From: Albidovulum sp.
GTDB lineage: Bacteria; Pseudomonadota; Alphaproteobacteria; Rhodobacterales; Rhodobacteraceae
DNA length: 12,695 bases
Direction: 5' to 3'
Assembly: GCA_030837825.1 (NCBI GenBank)
Contig: JAUQYB010000077.1
Coordinates: forward strand, 1 to 12,695
Both the position numbers and the translations under genes were made by a program. The notes under the pieces were generated by a model. It was not told the origin of the DNA. It saw nothing but the letters and a program-made list of their open reading frames with translations, and searched no databases. Each line of letters starts with the position of its first letter. The first letter of the stretch is position 1. Below, piece after piece: positions 1-8,186 of this stretch.

Positions 1-3000
1 GTCGCTGTTCACCGCCTCGGTGATGGTCTTGAGGTCGACCGGCGGGCGGTAGGACATGAAGCCCTCGCCGAAGGCTCGCATCCACAGGTGATCCTGATAG
101 AGCTGCTGGCGCCCGGTCAGCGTCCGCCACGGGATCAGCTCGTGGACGTTGGTGTAACCGGCGTTGTAGCAGACATGCTCGCTTTCCAGCCCCGACCAGG
201 TCGGCGAGGAGATGATCTTCCTCGGCTGCGCGGCAATGTCGCGGAAGCGGATCTTCTCGTCCTCCTTCGGCAGCGCGAGGTGCCTGTGATCGCGCCCGGT
301 GTTCTTCGACAGCGCTTCCCAGGCCTTGACCGCGACCTCGCCGTTGGTCTCGGGCGCCAGCATCAGCACGACCTCGGTCGCGTCGATGTCGGTCACGATC
401 TTGGCGCAGCCCTTGGCCGGCCCGTCGAGCCAGACGCCGTTGAGCTTGCGCAGCGCCTCGACCTCGTGCTCGGTCTTCCAGCCGATCCCCTTGCCGCCGT
501 TGCCGAGCTTGTCCATGAGGGGGCCGAGCGCCACGAAGCGGTCGTAGACCGCGGTATAGTCGCGTTCGACCGGGATGTAGTTCGGCGCGGTCTTGCCCGG
601 AATCAGCTCGCACTCGCCCTTCTTCCAGTCCTTCACCTGGTCCTGCGCCAGTTCGGAAGGCGTGTCGTGAAGCGTGGGCAGCGCGACGATGTCGGTCTCC
701 TGGCCGAGGACTTCCGGCGCGACTTCCTGGAACTTCTTCGCGATCGCCTTGAAGATTTCCCAGTCCGACTTCGACTCGTAGGCCGGGTCCACCGCCGCCA
801 TGAGCGGATGGATGAACGGGTGCATGTCCGAGGTGTTGAGGTCGTTCTTCTCGTACCAGCTCGCCGTCGGCAGCACGATGTCGGAATAGACCGCCGTGGT
901 GCTCATCCGGAAGTCGAGCGTCACCAGAAGGTCGAGCTTGCCCTTCGGGGCATCGTCGTGCCAGACCGCTTCCTTCGGCTTCTGCCGACCTTCCTCGCCC
1001 AGATCCTTGCCGAGAACGCCGTTGTCGGTGCCGAGAAGGTGGCGCAGGAAGTATTCGTGGCCCTTGCCCGACGAACCGAGCAGGTTCGACCGCCAGACGA
1101 AGAGGTTGCGCGGCCAGTTCGCGGGATCGTCCGGGTCCTCGCACGACATCTTCAGCGCGCCGGACTTGAGCTGTTCGGCGACATAGGCGGGAATCTCCTT
1201 GCCCGCCGCCTTCGCCGCCCTGGCGACTTCCAGCGGGTTGGTCTTCAGTTGCGGCGCCGAAGGCAGCCAGCCCATCCGCTCGGCGCGGATGTTGTAGTCG
1301 ATGATCGAAACGTCCCAGTCGCCTTCGGGCGCCGTCGGCGACAGGATTTCCTTCGCCTCCACCGTCTCGTAGCGCCACTGGTCGGTGTGGGCATACCAGG
1401 CCGAGGTGGAGTTCATGTGCCGCGGCGGGCGGCCCCAGTCGAGCGCGAAGGCGAGAGGCAGCCAGCCGGTCTGCGGCCTGAGCTTCTCCTGGCCGACATA
1501 GTGGCTCCAGCCGCCGCCCGACTGGCCGACACAGCCGCACATCACCAGCATGTTGATGATGCCGCGGTAGTTCATGTCCATGTGGTACCAGTGGTTCAGA
1601 CCGGCGCCGAGGATGACCATCGACTTGCCTTGCGTCTTCTCCGCCGTCTGGGCGAATTCGCGGGCGACGTGGATGATCCGGTCGCGCTTGACGCCGGTGA
1701 TCGCCTCGGCCCAGGCCGGGGTTCCCGGAACGTCCTCGTCATAGCTCTTGGCGACCCATTGGCCGCCGAGCCCGCGGTCGAGTCCGGAGTTGGCGCAGAA
1801 GAGGTCGAAGACGGTGGCGACCTTGACCTCGCCGGTCGCGGTCCGGACGGTCTTCACCGGAATGTTGCGCGTCATCACCTCGGGATGGGCCTGACGGGTG
1901 GCGAAGGCCGGGGTGGCGGCGCCGCCGAAATAGGGCATGTCGACGCCGGCGACCGTGTCGTGGTCGCCCTCGAGGATGAAGGACATCTTCAGCCGGGTCT
2001 GCGCCCCCGCCGCCTTCTCCTCGAGGTTCCATTCGCCATGTTCGCCCCAGCGGTATCCGATCGAGCCGTTGGGCGCGACCAGCCCCTTGCTGACCTCGTC
2101 CCAGGCGACGGTCTTCCATTCGGGGTTGGTCTTCTCGCCAAGCTTTCCGTCGAGGTCGTCGGCGCGCAGGAAGCGGCCGGGGATGAGGCGGCCATCCTTC
2201 TCGTCGAGCTTCACCAGCATCGGGAAGTCGGAATACTTGCGGCAGTAGTCCTCGAAATACTCGGCCTGCCGGTCGAGGTGGAATTCGCGCAGGATGACAT
2301 GGCCGAAGGCCATCGCCAGCGCGGCATCGGTGCCCGCCTTGGGGTTCAGCCAGACGTCGCCGAACTTCGCGGCCTCCGAATAGTCGGGGCAGATCACCGC
2401 CGACTTGGTGCCGCGATAGCGCGCCTCGGTGTAGAAATGCGCGTCCGGCGTCCGGGTCTGCGGCACGTTCGAGCCCCAGAGGATGAGGTAGCCCGCGTTG
2501 TACCAGTCGGCCGATTCAGGCACGTCGGTCTGCTCGCCCCAGGTCTGCGGCGAGGAGGGCGGCAGGTCGCAATACCAGTCGTAGAACGACATGCAGGTGC
2601 CGCCCAGAAGCGACAGGTAGCGCGTGCCCGCTGCATAGGAGATCATCGACATCGCCGGGATCGGCGAGAAGCCGAAGATCCGGTCGGGCCCGTAGGTCTT
2701 GGTCGTGTAGGCGTTGGCCGCCGCCACGATCTCGGTCACCTCGTCCCAACTCGCGCGGACGAAGCCGCCGTTCCCGCGCATCTTGACATAGGAGGCGCGC
2801 AGGCTGGGGTCCGACTGGATCGCCGTCCAGGCCTCGATCGGCGTCCGGGTCTGGCGCAATTCGCGCCAGACCCGCATCAGCCGGCCGCGCACCAGCGGGT
2901 TCTTCACCCGGTTGGCCGAGTAGAGATACCAACTGTAGGACGCCCCCCGCTGGCAGCCGCGCGGCTCGTGGTTGGGCAGGCCCGCGCGGGTCCGGGGATA

Positions 3001-3234
3001 GTCGGTCTGCTGGGTTTCCCAGGTGACGATCCCCGACTTCACGTAGATCTTCCACGAGCACGATCCGGTGCAGTTCACACCGTGGGTGGAGCGCACGATC
3101 TTGTCGTGGCGCCAGCGGTTCCGGTAGGTGTCCTCCCAGGCCCGGCTCTCGCGCGTCACCTGTCCGTGGCCACCCGAGAACTGCTCCAGCTCCTTCGACT
3201 GAAGGAAGTTCAGACGGTCGAGCAATTGGCTCAT
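1..3234 (-). CDS. narG: Respiratory nitrate reductase alpha subunit NarG (partial, C-terminus beyond the window)
   Basis: Catalytic molybdenum subunit of the membrane-bound NarGHI complex, which reduces nitrate to nitrite with electrons from quinol. The minus-strand frame is open from the ATG at 3234 to base 1, giving 1078 residues. The family is about 1240 long, so roughly the last 160 residues lie outside. The N-terminus shows the FS0 [4Fe-4S] pattern His51-x3-Cys55-x3-Cys59 with Cys94 in PRGCQRG, lined up with the His and three Cys of E. coli NarG. The motif FYDWYCDLPP (217-226) holds the aspartate expected to bind Mo, probably Asp223, followed by WGSNVPQTRTPDAHF typical of NarG. An AGGAAA-type ribosome site lies just upstream of the ATG. 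narK ends 16 nt upstream, so the two are co-transcribed. There is no twin-arginine signal peptide, as expected for a cytoplasm-facing NarG. The identification is very secure. Confidence 0.98.
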   Translation of the reverse strand, partial: MSQLLDRLNFLQSKELEQFSGGHGQVTRESRAWEDTYRNRWRHDKIVRSTHGVNCTGSCSWKIYVKSGIVTWETQQTDYPRTRAGLPNHEPRGCQRGASYSWYLYSANRVKNPLVRGRLMRVWRELRQTRTPIEAWTAIQSDPSLRASYVKMRGNGGFVRASWDEVTEIVAAANAYTTKTYGPDRIFGFSPIPAMSMISYAAGTRYLSLLGGTCMSFYDWYCDLPPSSPQTWGEQTDVPESADWYNAGYLILWGSNVPQTRTPDAHFYTEARYRGTKSAVICPDYSEAAKFGDVWLNPKAGTDAALAMAFGHVILREFHLDRQAEYFEDYCRKYSDFPMLVKLDEKDGRLIPGRFLRADDLDGKLGEKTNPEWKTVAWDEVSKGLVAPNGSIGYRWGEHGEWNLEEKAAGAQTRLKMSFILEGDHDTVAGVDMPYFGGAATPAFATRQAHPEVMTRNIPVKTVRTATGEVKVATVFDLFCANSGLDRGLGGQWVAKSYDEDVPGTPAWAEAITGVKRDRIIHVAREFAQTAEKTQGKSMVILGAGLNHWYHMDMNYRGIINMLVMCGCVGQSGGGWSHYVGQEKLRPQTGWLPLAFALDWGRPPRHMNSTSAWYAHTDQWRYETVEAKEILSPTAPEGDWDVSIIDYNIRAERMGWLPSAPQLKTNPLEVARAAKAAGKEIPAYVAEQLKSGALKMSCEDPDDPANWPRNLFVWRSNLLGSSGKGHEYFLRHLLGTDNGVLGKDLGEEGRQKPKEAVWHDDAPKGKLDLLVTLDFRMSTTAVYSDIVLPTASWYEKNDLNTSDMHPFIHPLMAAVDPAYESKSDWEIFKAIAKKFQEVAPEVLGQETDIVALPTLHDTPSELAQDQVKDWKKGECELIPGKTAPNYIPVERDYTAVYDRFVALGPLMDKLGNGGKGIGWKTEHEVEALRKLNGVWLDGPAKGCAKIVTDIDATEVVLMLAPETNGEVAVKAWEALSKNTGRDHRHLALPKEDEKIRFRDIAAQPRKIISSPTWSGLESEHVCYNAGYTNVHELIPWRTLTGRQQLYQDHLWMRAFGEGFMSYRPPVDLKTITEAVNSD

Positions 3235-3250
3235 GGCGTTTCCTTTCCTG

Positions 3251-5983
3251 TCAAGCCGGCTGGGCGAGCTTGGCCGCCCGGCCGCGTTCGATGTCATGCA
3301 GAAGTCCGCCGCGCTTGGTGTAGTAGACCCAGGTCAGCACCAGGCAGAGGACGTAGAAGCCGAGGAACCCCCAGAGCGCACCCACCGGCGAGCCGGTCAT
3401 CGCGATCGAGGTGCCGTAGGCCTTCGGGATGAAGAACGCGCCGTAGGCGGCGATGGCACTCGTGAAGGCGATGATCGCTGCACTTTCACGCTCCGCCTGG
3501 CGGCGCGAGGCCGCCGCGTCGAGCCCCGGCATCAGCCGCGGGATCTCGCGCCCCATGATCGCGGGGATCATCTGGAAGGTCGAGGCGTTGCCGATGCCGG
3601 TCAGGCAGAACAGCGCCATGAACGAGGCGAAGAAGCCCCAGAACGCCCCCGGCTGTTCCTTGATCCCGAGGAAGAAGATCACCCCGAACACCGCCGCGAT
3701 CATCCCCACGAAGGTCCAGAACGTCACCCGCCCGCCGCCGAAGCGGTCGGAGACCCAGCCCGTGCCCGCACGGCTGAGCGCGCCGACGAGGGGGCCGAGG
3801 AAGACGTATTGCAGCGCGTTCACATCCGGGAACATCAGCTTGGTCAGAAGCGGGAAGCCCGCGGAATAGCCTATGAAGCTGCCGAAGGTGCCGGTGTAGA
3901 GGATGCACATGATCCAGTTGTGGAAGCGCGAGAAGATGATCGCCTGTTCGGCGAAGCTCGCCTTGGCTTCGGCGATGTCATCCATGCCGATCCAGGCCGC
4001 GATCGTCGAGGCGAGGATGAACGGCACCCAGACGAAACCCGCGTTCTGCATGAAGAGCTGTCCGCCCTCGCTCAGGGCCTGCGGCTCGCCGCCCATCGCG
4101 CCGAAGACGCCGGTGGTGATGACGATCGGCACCAGGAACTGCATCACCGAGACGCCGAGGTTGCCGAGACCCGCGTTCAGCGCCAGCGCGTTGCCCTTTT
4201 CGGCCCTCGGGAAGAAGAAGGCGATGTTGGCCATCGACGAGGCGAAGTTGCCGCCGCCGAAGCCGCACAGCAGCGCGAGGACGAGGAAGATGAAGTAGGG
4301 CGTCGTCGGGTTCTGCACCGCATAGCCGATGCCGAGCGCCGGCAGCAGCAGCGACGCGGTCGAGATCGTCGTCCACAGCCGCCCGCCGAAGATCGGCACC
4401 ATGAAGCTGTAGAAGATCCTCAGCGTCGCGCCGGAAAGCCCGGGAAGCGCCGCGAGCCAGAAGAGCTGCCCCGGCGTGAAGTCGAAGCCGATCGACGGGA
4501 GCTTCGCCACCACGACCGACCACACCATCCACACGCTGAACGCAAGCAGCAGCGCCGGGATCGAAAGCCACAGGTTGCGGCGTGCCACGCTGCGGCCCGT
4601 GGTGCGCCAGAATTCGGCATCCTCGGGGCGCCAGTCGGACAGCGCGCTGCGGCCCAGTGCCTCGGCCACGGCCGGGGTGTGGATCGCCTGCATCTCGGGC
4701 AGCTCGGGCAGCGCGTCGAGCGAGACCGGCCGCGCCTCCCGCTCCATCGTGCGGATCGCAAGGTGCATCCACAGCAGCGAGGTGCCGACCAGCAGGAAGA
4801 GGATGGCGAAGCAGGAGGTGTAGATCCCCGTGAGATCGAGCGCCGCGCCGAAGACGATCGGCAGGATGAACCCGCCAAGCCCGCCGATCATGCCGACAAG
4901 CCCGCCGACCGCGCCGACATGCTCGGGGTAGTAGACCGGGATGTGCTTGTAGACCGCCGCCTTGCCGAGCGACATGAAGAAGCCGAGCGCGAAGGCGGTG
5001 ATGACGAAGGGCCAGAGCCCCATCTCCGTCTCGAACGAGATCGGGCCGTTCTTGGTCACGATCTGGTAGGTGGTCGGCGGATAGGACAGCATGAACAAGA
5101 GGATCGTCGAGAAGCCGAGGCTCCAGTACATCACTGCCCGCGCGCCGAACCGGTCCGACAGATGCCCGCCATAGGCGCGGAACACCGAGGCCGAAAGCGA
5201 GAAGGCCGCCGCCGACATGCCCGCGGTCTTCACGTCGACGCCGTAGACGTCGATTAGGTAGTGCGGCAGCCACAGCGCCAGCGCCACGAAGGCGCCGAAG
5301 ACGAAGAAATAGTAGAGCGAGAAGCGCCAGACCTGGAGTTTCTTCAGGGGCGCGAACTGTTCGGCGAGCGAGGGCGAGCGGATGCCCTTGGCGCGGCGGT
5401 CCACCAGCTCGGGGTCGTCCTCGGCGAAGAGGTAGAACGCGATCCCCATGAGCACGATGCCCGCGGCCCAGACATGGGCGACGCCGTGCCAGCCGTAGGC
5501 CACCATGACGAAGGGGGCGATGAACTTCGTCACCGCCGCGCCGACGTTGCCGGCCCCGAAGATGCCGAGCGCGGTGCCCTGTTTGCCCGCCGGATACCAG
5601 CGCGAGACATAGGCCACGCCGATGATGAACGACCCGCCGGCAAGGCCGATGCCGAGCGCCGCGAGGAGATACATCGGATAGGTATGCGCCCAGGTCAGCA
5701 GCCAGGTCGCGATGCCGGTGAGGATCATCTGGAGCGAGAAGACGATCCGTCCGCCCCATTTCTCGGTCCAGACGCCGAGGAAGAGCCGCGTCAGCGACCC
5801 GGTCAGGATCGGCGTCGCGACGAGAAGGCCGAACTCGAATTCGTTCAGCCCAAGCTCTTTCTTGATCTCGACACCGATGATCGAGAAGATCGTCCACACC
5901 GCGAAGCACGCGGTGAAGGCGACGGTGCTGAGCCCCAGCGCCCTGTTCTGTTCGGCGCTCGAGACGCTGCCTGCGGCACGCAT
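3251..5983 (-). CDS. narK: Fused NarK1-NarK2 nitrate/nitrite transporter
   Basis: Inner-membrane major facilitator protein of 910 residues made of two complete NarK-type transporters in tandem. Domain 1 (about 15-415) resembles NarK1, thought to be a nitrate/proton symporter. Domain 2 (about 468-895) resembles NarK2, a nitrate/nitrite antiporter. A soluble linker of about 50 residues (412-465) joins them. Each half has the arginine pair that binds substrate in NarK proteins: Arg66 (TGSLTRLFLG) and Arg269 (SVFRAYGGHLSDRFG) in the first, Arg522 (GATLRIFYSF) and Arg738 (ALSRAGTGWVSDRFG) in the second. Glycine-rich nitrate-signature stretches lie near 137-156 and 359-378, and near 597-616 and 793-807. 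The ATG at 5983 has a strong GGAGGG site 6 nt upstream. The same fusion is known from Paracoccus, upstream of narGHJI, which fits the context. Roles of the halves are taken from that family. Confidence 0.96.
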   Translation of the reverse strand: MRAAGSVSSAEQNRALGLSTVAFTACFAVWTIFSIIGVEIKKELGLNEFEFGLLVATPILTGSLTRLFLGVWTEKWGGRIVFSLQMILTGIATWLLTWAHTYPMYLLAALGIGLAGGSFIIGVAYVSRWYPAGKQGTALGIFGAGNVGAAVTKFIAPFVMVAYGWHGVAHVWAAGIVLMGIAFYLFAEDDPELVDRRAKGIRSPSLAEQFAPLKKLQVWRFSLYYFFVFGAFVALALWLPHYLIDVYGVDVKTAGMSAAAFSLSASVFRAYGGHLSDRFGARAVMYWSLGFSTILLFMLSYPPTTYQIVTKNGPISFETEMGLWPFVITAFALGFFMSLGKAAVYKHIPVYYPEHVGAVGGLVGMIGGLGGFILPIVFGAALDLTGIYTSCFAILFLLVGTSLLWMHLAIRTMEREARPVSLDALPELPEMQAIHTPAVAEALGRSALSDWRPEDAEFWRTTGRSVARRNLWLSIPALLLAFSVWMVWSVVVAKLPSIGFDFTPGQLFWLAALPGLSGATLRIFYSFMVPIFGGRLWTTISTASLLLPALGIGYAVQNPTTPYFIFLVLALLCGFGGGNFASSMANIAFFFPRAEKGNALALNAGLGNLGVSVMQFLVPIVITTGVFGAMGGEPQALSEGGQLFMQNAGFVWVPFILASTIAAWIGMDDIAEAKASFAEQAIIFSRFHNWIMCILYTGTFGSFIGYSAGFPLLTKLMFPDVNALQYVFLGPLVGALSRAGTGWVSDRFGGGRVTFWTFVGMIAAVFGVIFFLGIKEQPGAFWGFFASFMALFCLTGIGNASTFQMIPAIMGREIPRLMPGLDAAASRRQAERESAAIIAFTSAIAAYGAFFIPKAYGTSIAMTGSPVGALWGFLGFYVLCLVLTWVYYTKRGGLLHDIERGRAAKLAQPA

Positions 5984-6007
5984 AGCATTCCCTCCAACAA
6001 TCCACGC

Positions 6008-6060
6008 CCGTGCAACGGCACGGACAGATTGGCGCCACCTCTGTCCGGGGGCGAGCCCGG
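6008..6060 (-). promoter_or_regulatory. Cluster of overlapping inverted repeats in front of narK
   Basis: Three perfect inverted repeats overlap here. CCGTGC/GCACGG spans 6008-6023 with a 4-nt loop. CGGACAGA/TCTGTCCG has arms at 6021-6028 and 6040-6047 with an 11-nt loop that contains GGCGCC. CCGGG/CCCGG spans 6045-6060. Neighbouring repeats share bases (6021-6023 and 6045-6047), so as RNA they would be alternatives. If narK transcription starts about 41 nt downstream of the FNR box at 6067-6080, only the first would be a leader hairpin and the 8-bp repeat would sit over the promoter, more like a protein binding site. The function is not known. Confidence 0.4.
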
Positions 6061-6066
6061 GAAAAC

Positions 6067-6080
6067 TTGATCCAGATCAG
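6067..6080 (-). promoter_or_regulatory. FNR-type box, probable activator site for narK
   Basis: TTGATCCAGATCAG matches the FNR/NNR/NarR consensus TTGAT-N4-ATCAA at nine of ten positions. Its centre is about 90 nt upstream of the narK ATG. A class II activator position (-41.5) would put the narK start near 6032 and give a leader of about 50 nt. No good -10 is visible there, which is common at activator-dependent promoters of GC-rich bacteria. The box could also act on the divergent regulator, since an AT-rich TAAAAT (6099-6104) lies downstream on the plus strand. Confidence 0.7.
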
Positions 6081-6180
6081 AAATGCAAAATCGGCGAATA
6101 AAATAAATGTGTTGAGGAAATTCTTGGGGTTCCGGCAGAACCGACATCAAGCCAGCATGCGACATGACGCCACCCGGAGA

Positions 6181-6210
6181 TTGACATGGCCCCGGTCGAG
6201 GATTGATAAA
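6181..6210 (+). promoter_or_regulatory. Candidate sigma-70 promoter of the narR-like gene
   Basis: A perfect -35 TTGACA (6181-6186) is followed after 18 nt by GATAAA (6205-6210), which matches four of six -10 positions. The transcript would start near 6217, just upstream of the AAGGAGG ribosome site at 6223-6229. The -10 lies inside the FNR box at 6203-6216, so a bound regulator would block this promoter. Assigned by pattern only. Confidence 0.45.
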
Positions 6211-6216
6211 TATCAA
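6203..6216 (+). promoter_or_regulatory. Perfect FNR-type box upstream of the narR-like gene
   Basis: TTGATAAATATCAA is an exact match to the FNR-family consensus. Its centre is only about 28 nt upstream of the TTG start of the regulator, too close for class II activation of that gene, because the start site would fall inside the coding sequence. The overlap with the candidate -10 suggests repression, either autoregulation or repression by FNR. Both FNR and the gene product here carry the E-xx-S-R recognition motif that reads TTGAT half sites, so the sequence cannot say which protein binds. Confidence 0.75.
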
Positions 6217-6236
6217 TCAATGAAGGAGGCAGACCA

Positions 6237-6935
6237 TTGCGCCCCGACGACTTTCCCGAGATTCGCGCGCTTCCTCTCTTCCGTGACATGGCGGAAGAAG
6301 GCTTCCATGCGCTGATGCGCGGGGCCTATGTGCAGAACTTCCCGCCGCAGGTCGACCTGATCCGGGAAGGCGAGCCGAGCGACTTCCTGCATGTCCTGCT
6401 GGACGGTCTGGTCGAACTGTTCGCCACCTGGAACGGCCGGGAAACCCTGCTGGCGACGACCCGGCCGGTGACGACGTTCATCCTTGCCGCGACGATCCGG
6501 GACGCGCCCTATCTGATGGCCGCACGCACGATGACGCGGGCGCGCGTCGTGCTGATCCCGTCCGAGGACGTGCGGGCGGCCTTCGATGCCGATCCCGCCT
6601 TTGCCCGCGCCATCGTCGCCGACCTCGCGCAGAGCTACCGCTCCGTCGTCAAGAACACCAAGGATCTGAAGCTCCGCTCCTCGCTCGAACGGCTCGCCAA
6701 CTACCTCTTGCGCGAACAGCGCCGCGCCGGGGCGGCGCCGGCCTTCGACCTGCCCTTCGACAAGCGCCGCCTCGCCTCGCTTCTGGGCATGACGCCGGAA
6801 AACCTCAGCCGCGCGTTCAAGAGCCTTCAGGCCTATGGTGTCGCGACCGACGGCGGGCGCATAGCGATCGGCGACCAGGCCGATCTGGAACGGTTCGCCA
6901 AGCCGAACCCCCTGATCGACGACCGCTCGACCTGA
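6237..6935 (+). CDS. narR: FNR/CRP-family transcriptional regulator, NarR-like
   Basis: A 232-residue regulator with an N-terminal cyclic-nucleotide-binding-type beta-barrel (about 12-115), a long dimer helix (about 120-145) and a C-terminal winged helix with its helix-turn-helix near 177-196. The recognition helix reads TPENLSRAF, where Glu188, Ser191 and Arg192 reproduce the E-xx-S-R of FNR, which predicts binding to TTGAT half sites. The protein has no cysteine, so it cannot carry the FNR oxygen-sensing cluster. It must respond to something else, as do NarR (nitrate or nitrite) and NnrR/DNR (nitric oxide). Being divergent from narK-narG favours NarR, as in Paracoccus. NnrR remains possible because nnrS is the convergent neighbour. 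The start is TTG at 6237, with AAGGAGG seven nt upstream. Confidence 0.85.
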   Translation: MRPDDFPEIRALPLFRDMAEEGFHALMRGAYVQNFPPQVDLIREGEPSDFLHVLLDGLVELFATWNGRETLLATTRPVTTFILAATIRDAPYLMAARTMTRARVVLIPSEDVRAAFDADPAFARAIVADLAQSYRSVVKNTKDLKLRSSLERLANYLLREQRRAGAAPAFDLPFDKRRLASLLGMTPENLSRAFKSLQAYGVATDGGRIAIGDQADLERFAKPNPLIDDRST

Positions 6936-6941
6936 CCCCCG

Positions 6942-6960
6942 TGACCGGTGCCGGCGGTCA
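6942..6960. terminator. Candidate hairpin terminator between convergent genes
   Basis: TGACCG and CGGTCA pair perfectly around a 7-nt loop (6948-6954) in the 22-bp gap between the ends of the narR-like gene and nnrS. It includes the nnrS stop codon. No run of T follows on either strand, so it may only weakly stop transcription. Confidence 0.3.
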
Positions 6961-8166
6961 GAGCCGCTTGGCCGGCGGCAGCCGCAGCAGGAGCCTGCCG
7001 TAGATGACAGCGAAAGACCCGAAGGCCGCGATCCAGGCGAGGCCCGAGACCTCGTAGAGCCTCGGCGCCAGGTCGGGCCAGAGCCCGGCCGCCACCCGCG
7101 CCAGCACGGCGGCCACCAGAAGGCCGTAGATCGCAACGGTTCCGGGGCCCGCCCTCAGCGCCTGCCCGGTATGGCCGAGCGTGGCGCGGGTCATCACCGC
7201 CAGCGTCATCAGCCCGATCGCGCCCCCCATCCACAGGTGCTGGGCGCCGAGCCGGTCGAACGCCTCGGGCGCAAGAAGCGCCGCGCCGAGCGCGAGCGCG
7301 CCCAGGGGCACGAAGCCATAGCCGACGTGCAGCACGGTGACGAGCGGCTCGGCCAGCGTCCGCTCGCCCGCCCAGCGCGACAGCCGGACAAGGTGCAGCC
7401 CGCCCGCGACGATGAGCGCCGCGCCGGTGACGCGGGCCTCCGGCAGCGCCACCCAGAGGAGAAGCGTCGCGGCAAGCCAGGCCAGCGCGGCCTTGTCGAA
7501 GCGCTGCATCGGCGGCACCGGAAGCCGCCCCGGCCCGCGCTTCACCAGCCAGTTGCGCGTGAACGAGGGCACGATCCGCCCGCCGATCACCCCGATCATC
7601 ATGATCCCGGCGCCGAGCCCGATCCTGAGCCCGTAGCCCTCCGCCGCATAGGTGCCGTGGGCCGCCTCCCAGTGGAACACCGCATTGCCGAGCGCGAAGA
7701 CCGAAAGCATCACCAGCACGATCAGGTTGCGCCAGTTGCGCCCCGCGACGATCTCGCGCCCGATGGCGAAGGCGAAGGCGACAGGGAAGGCGAGGTCGAG
7801 CGCAGCCACCGCCAGCGCCGGCAGGCCCTCCGAAACGAGGATGCCCAGGCGCCCCGCCAGCCACAGCAGCGCCAGCGCCCCGAGCCGCCAGCCGACGATC
7901 GGCAGCCGCCCGGTCCAGTTCGGCACGGCGGTCATCAGGAACCCGGCGATCACCGCGCCGAGGTAGCCGTAGAGGAATTCATGTGCGTGCCAGGACACCG
8001 GGTCGAAGACGGTGGGAAGGTCCAGATGCCCCGAAAGCATCGGCACCCAGAGCACCATCGCCAGCGCCGCCCAGACGGCGGAGCCGAAGAAGAAGGGGCG
8101 GAAGCCGAAGGTCAGGATCGCCGGTCCCGTCCAGGCACGCATCCGTTCGGCGGTCGTCGCGGTCAT
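6958..8166 (-). CDS. nnrS: NnrS family membrane protein (haem/copper, nitric oxide response)
   Basis: Polytopic inner-membrane protein of about 402 residues with around twelve hydrophobic segments. NnrS proteins bind haem and copper and help cells withstand nitric oxide. The gene was first described beside nitrite and NO reduction genes of Rhodobacter sphaeroides. Family motifs are FGFRPFF (20-26), WHAHEFLYGY (59-68), FLMTAVPNWTGR (76-87), NAVFHWEAA (about 161-169) and GGRIVPSFTRNWL (195-207). Their histidines are candidate metal ligands. I chose the ATG at 8166, preceded by GAGGGA at a usable distance. An ATG at 8190 overlaps the ubiV stop as ATGA and would add eight residues (MKGKREET), but it has a poor ribosome site. 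This is the last gene of the operon and is convergent with the narR-like gene. Confidence 0.95.
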   Translation of the reverse strand: MTATTAERMRAWTGPAILTFGFRPFFFGSAVWAALAMVLWVPMLSGHLDLPTVFDPVSWHAHEFLYGYLGAVIAGFLMTAVPNWTGRLPIVGWRLGALALLWLAGRLGILVSEGLPALAVAALDLAFPVAFAFAIGREIVAGRNWRNLIVLVMLSVFALGNAVFHWEAAHGTYAAEGYGLRIGLGAGIMMIGVIGGRIVPSFTRNWLVKRGPGRLPVPPMQRFDKAALAWLAATLLLWVALPEARVTGAALIVAGGLHLVRLSRWAGERTLAEPLVTVLHVGYGFVPLGALALGAALLAPEAFDRLGAQHLWMGGAIGLMTLAVMTRATLGHTGQALRAGPGTVAIYGLLVAAVLARVAAGLWPDLAPRLYEVSGLAWIAAFGSFAVIYGRLLLRLPPAKRL

Positions 8167-8186
8167 CGTCTCTTCCCTCTTTCCCT

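Noticed and set aside
88..3432. Plus-strand open frame of 1114 codons
   Set aside because: It is antisense to narG, whose product matches NarG along its whole length. Its translation is Arg/Val/Leu-rich without any family pattern, as expected from GC-rich third positions.
3233..5257. Plus-strand open frame of 674 codons opposite narK
   Set aside because: The translation is a low-complexity Arg/Glu/His/Asp chain and mirrors the narK codons. narK is certain from its membrane segments and motifs.
3978..6038. Minus-strand open frame of 686 codons in another frame over narK
   Set aside because: It is an Arg-rich out-of-frame translation of narK with no hydrophobic segments or motifs.
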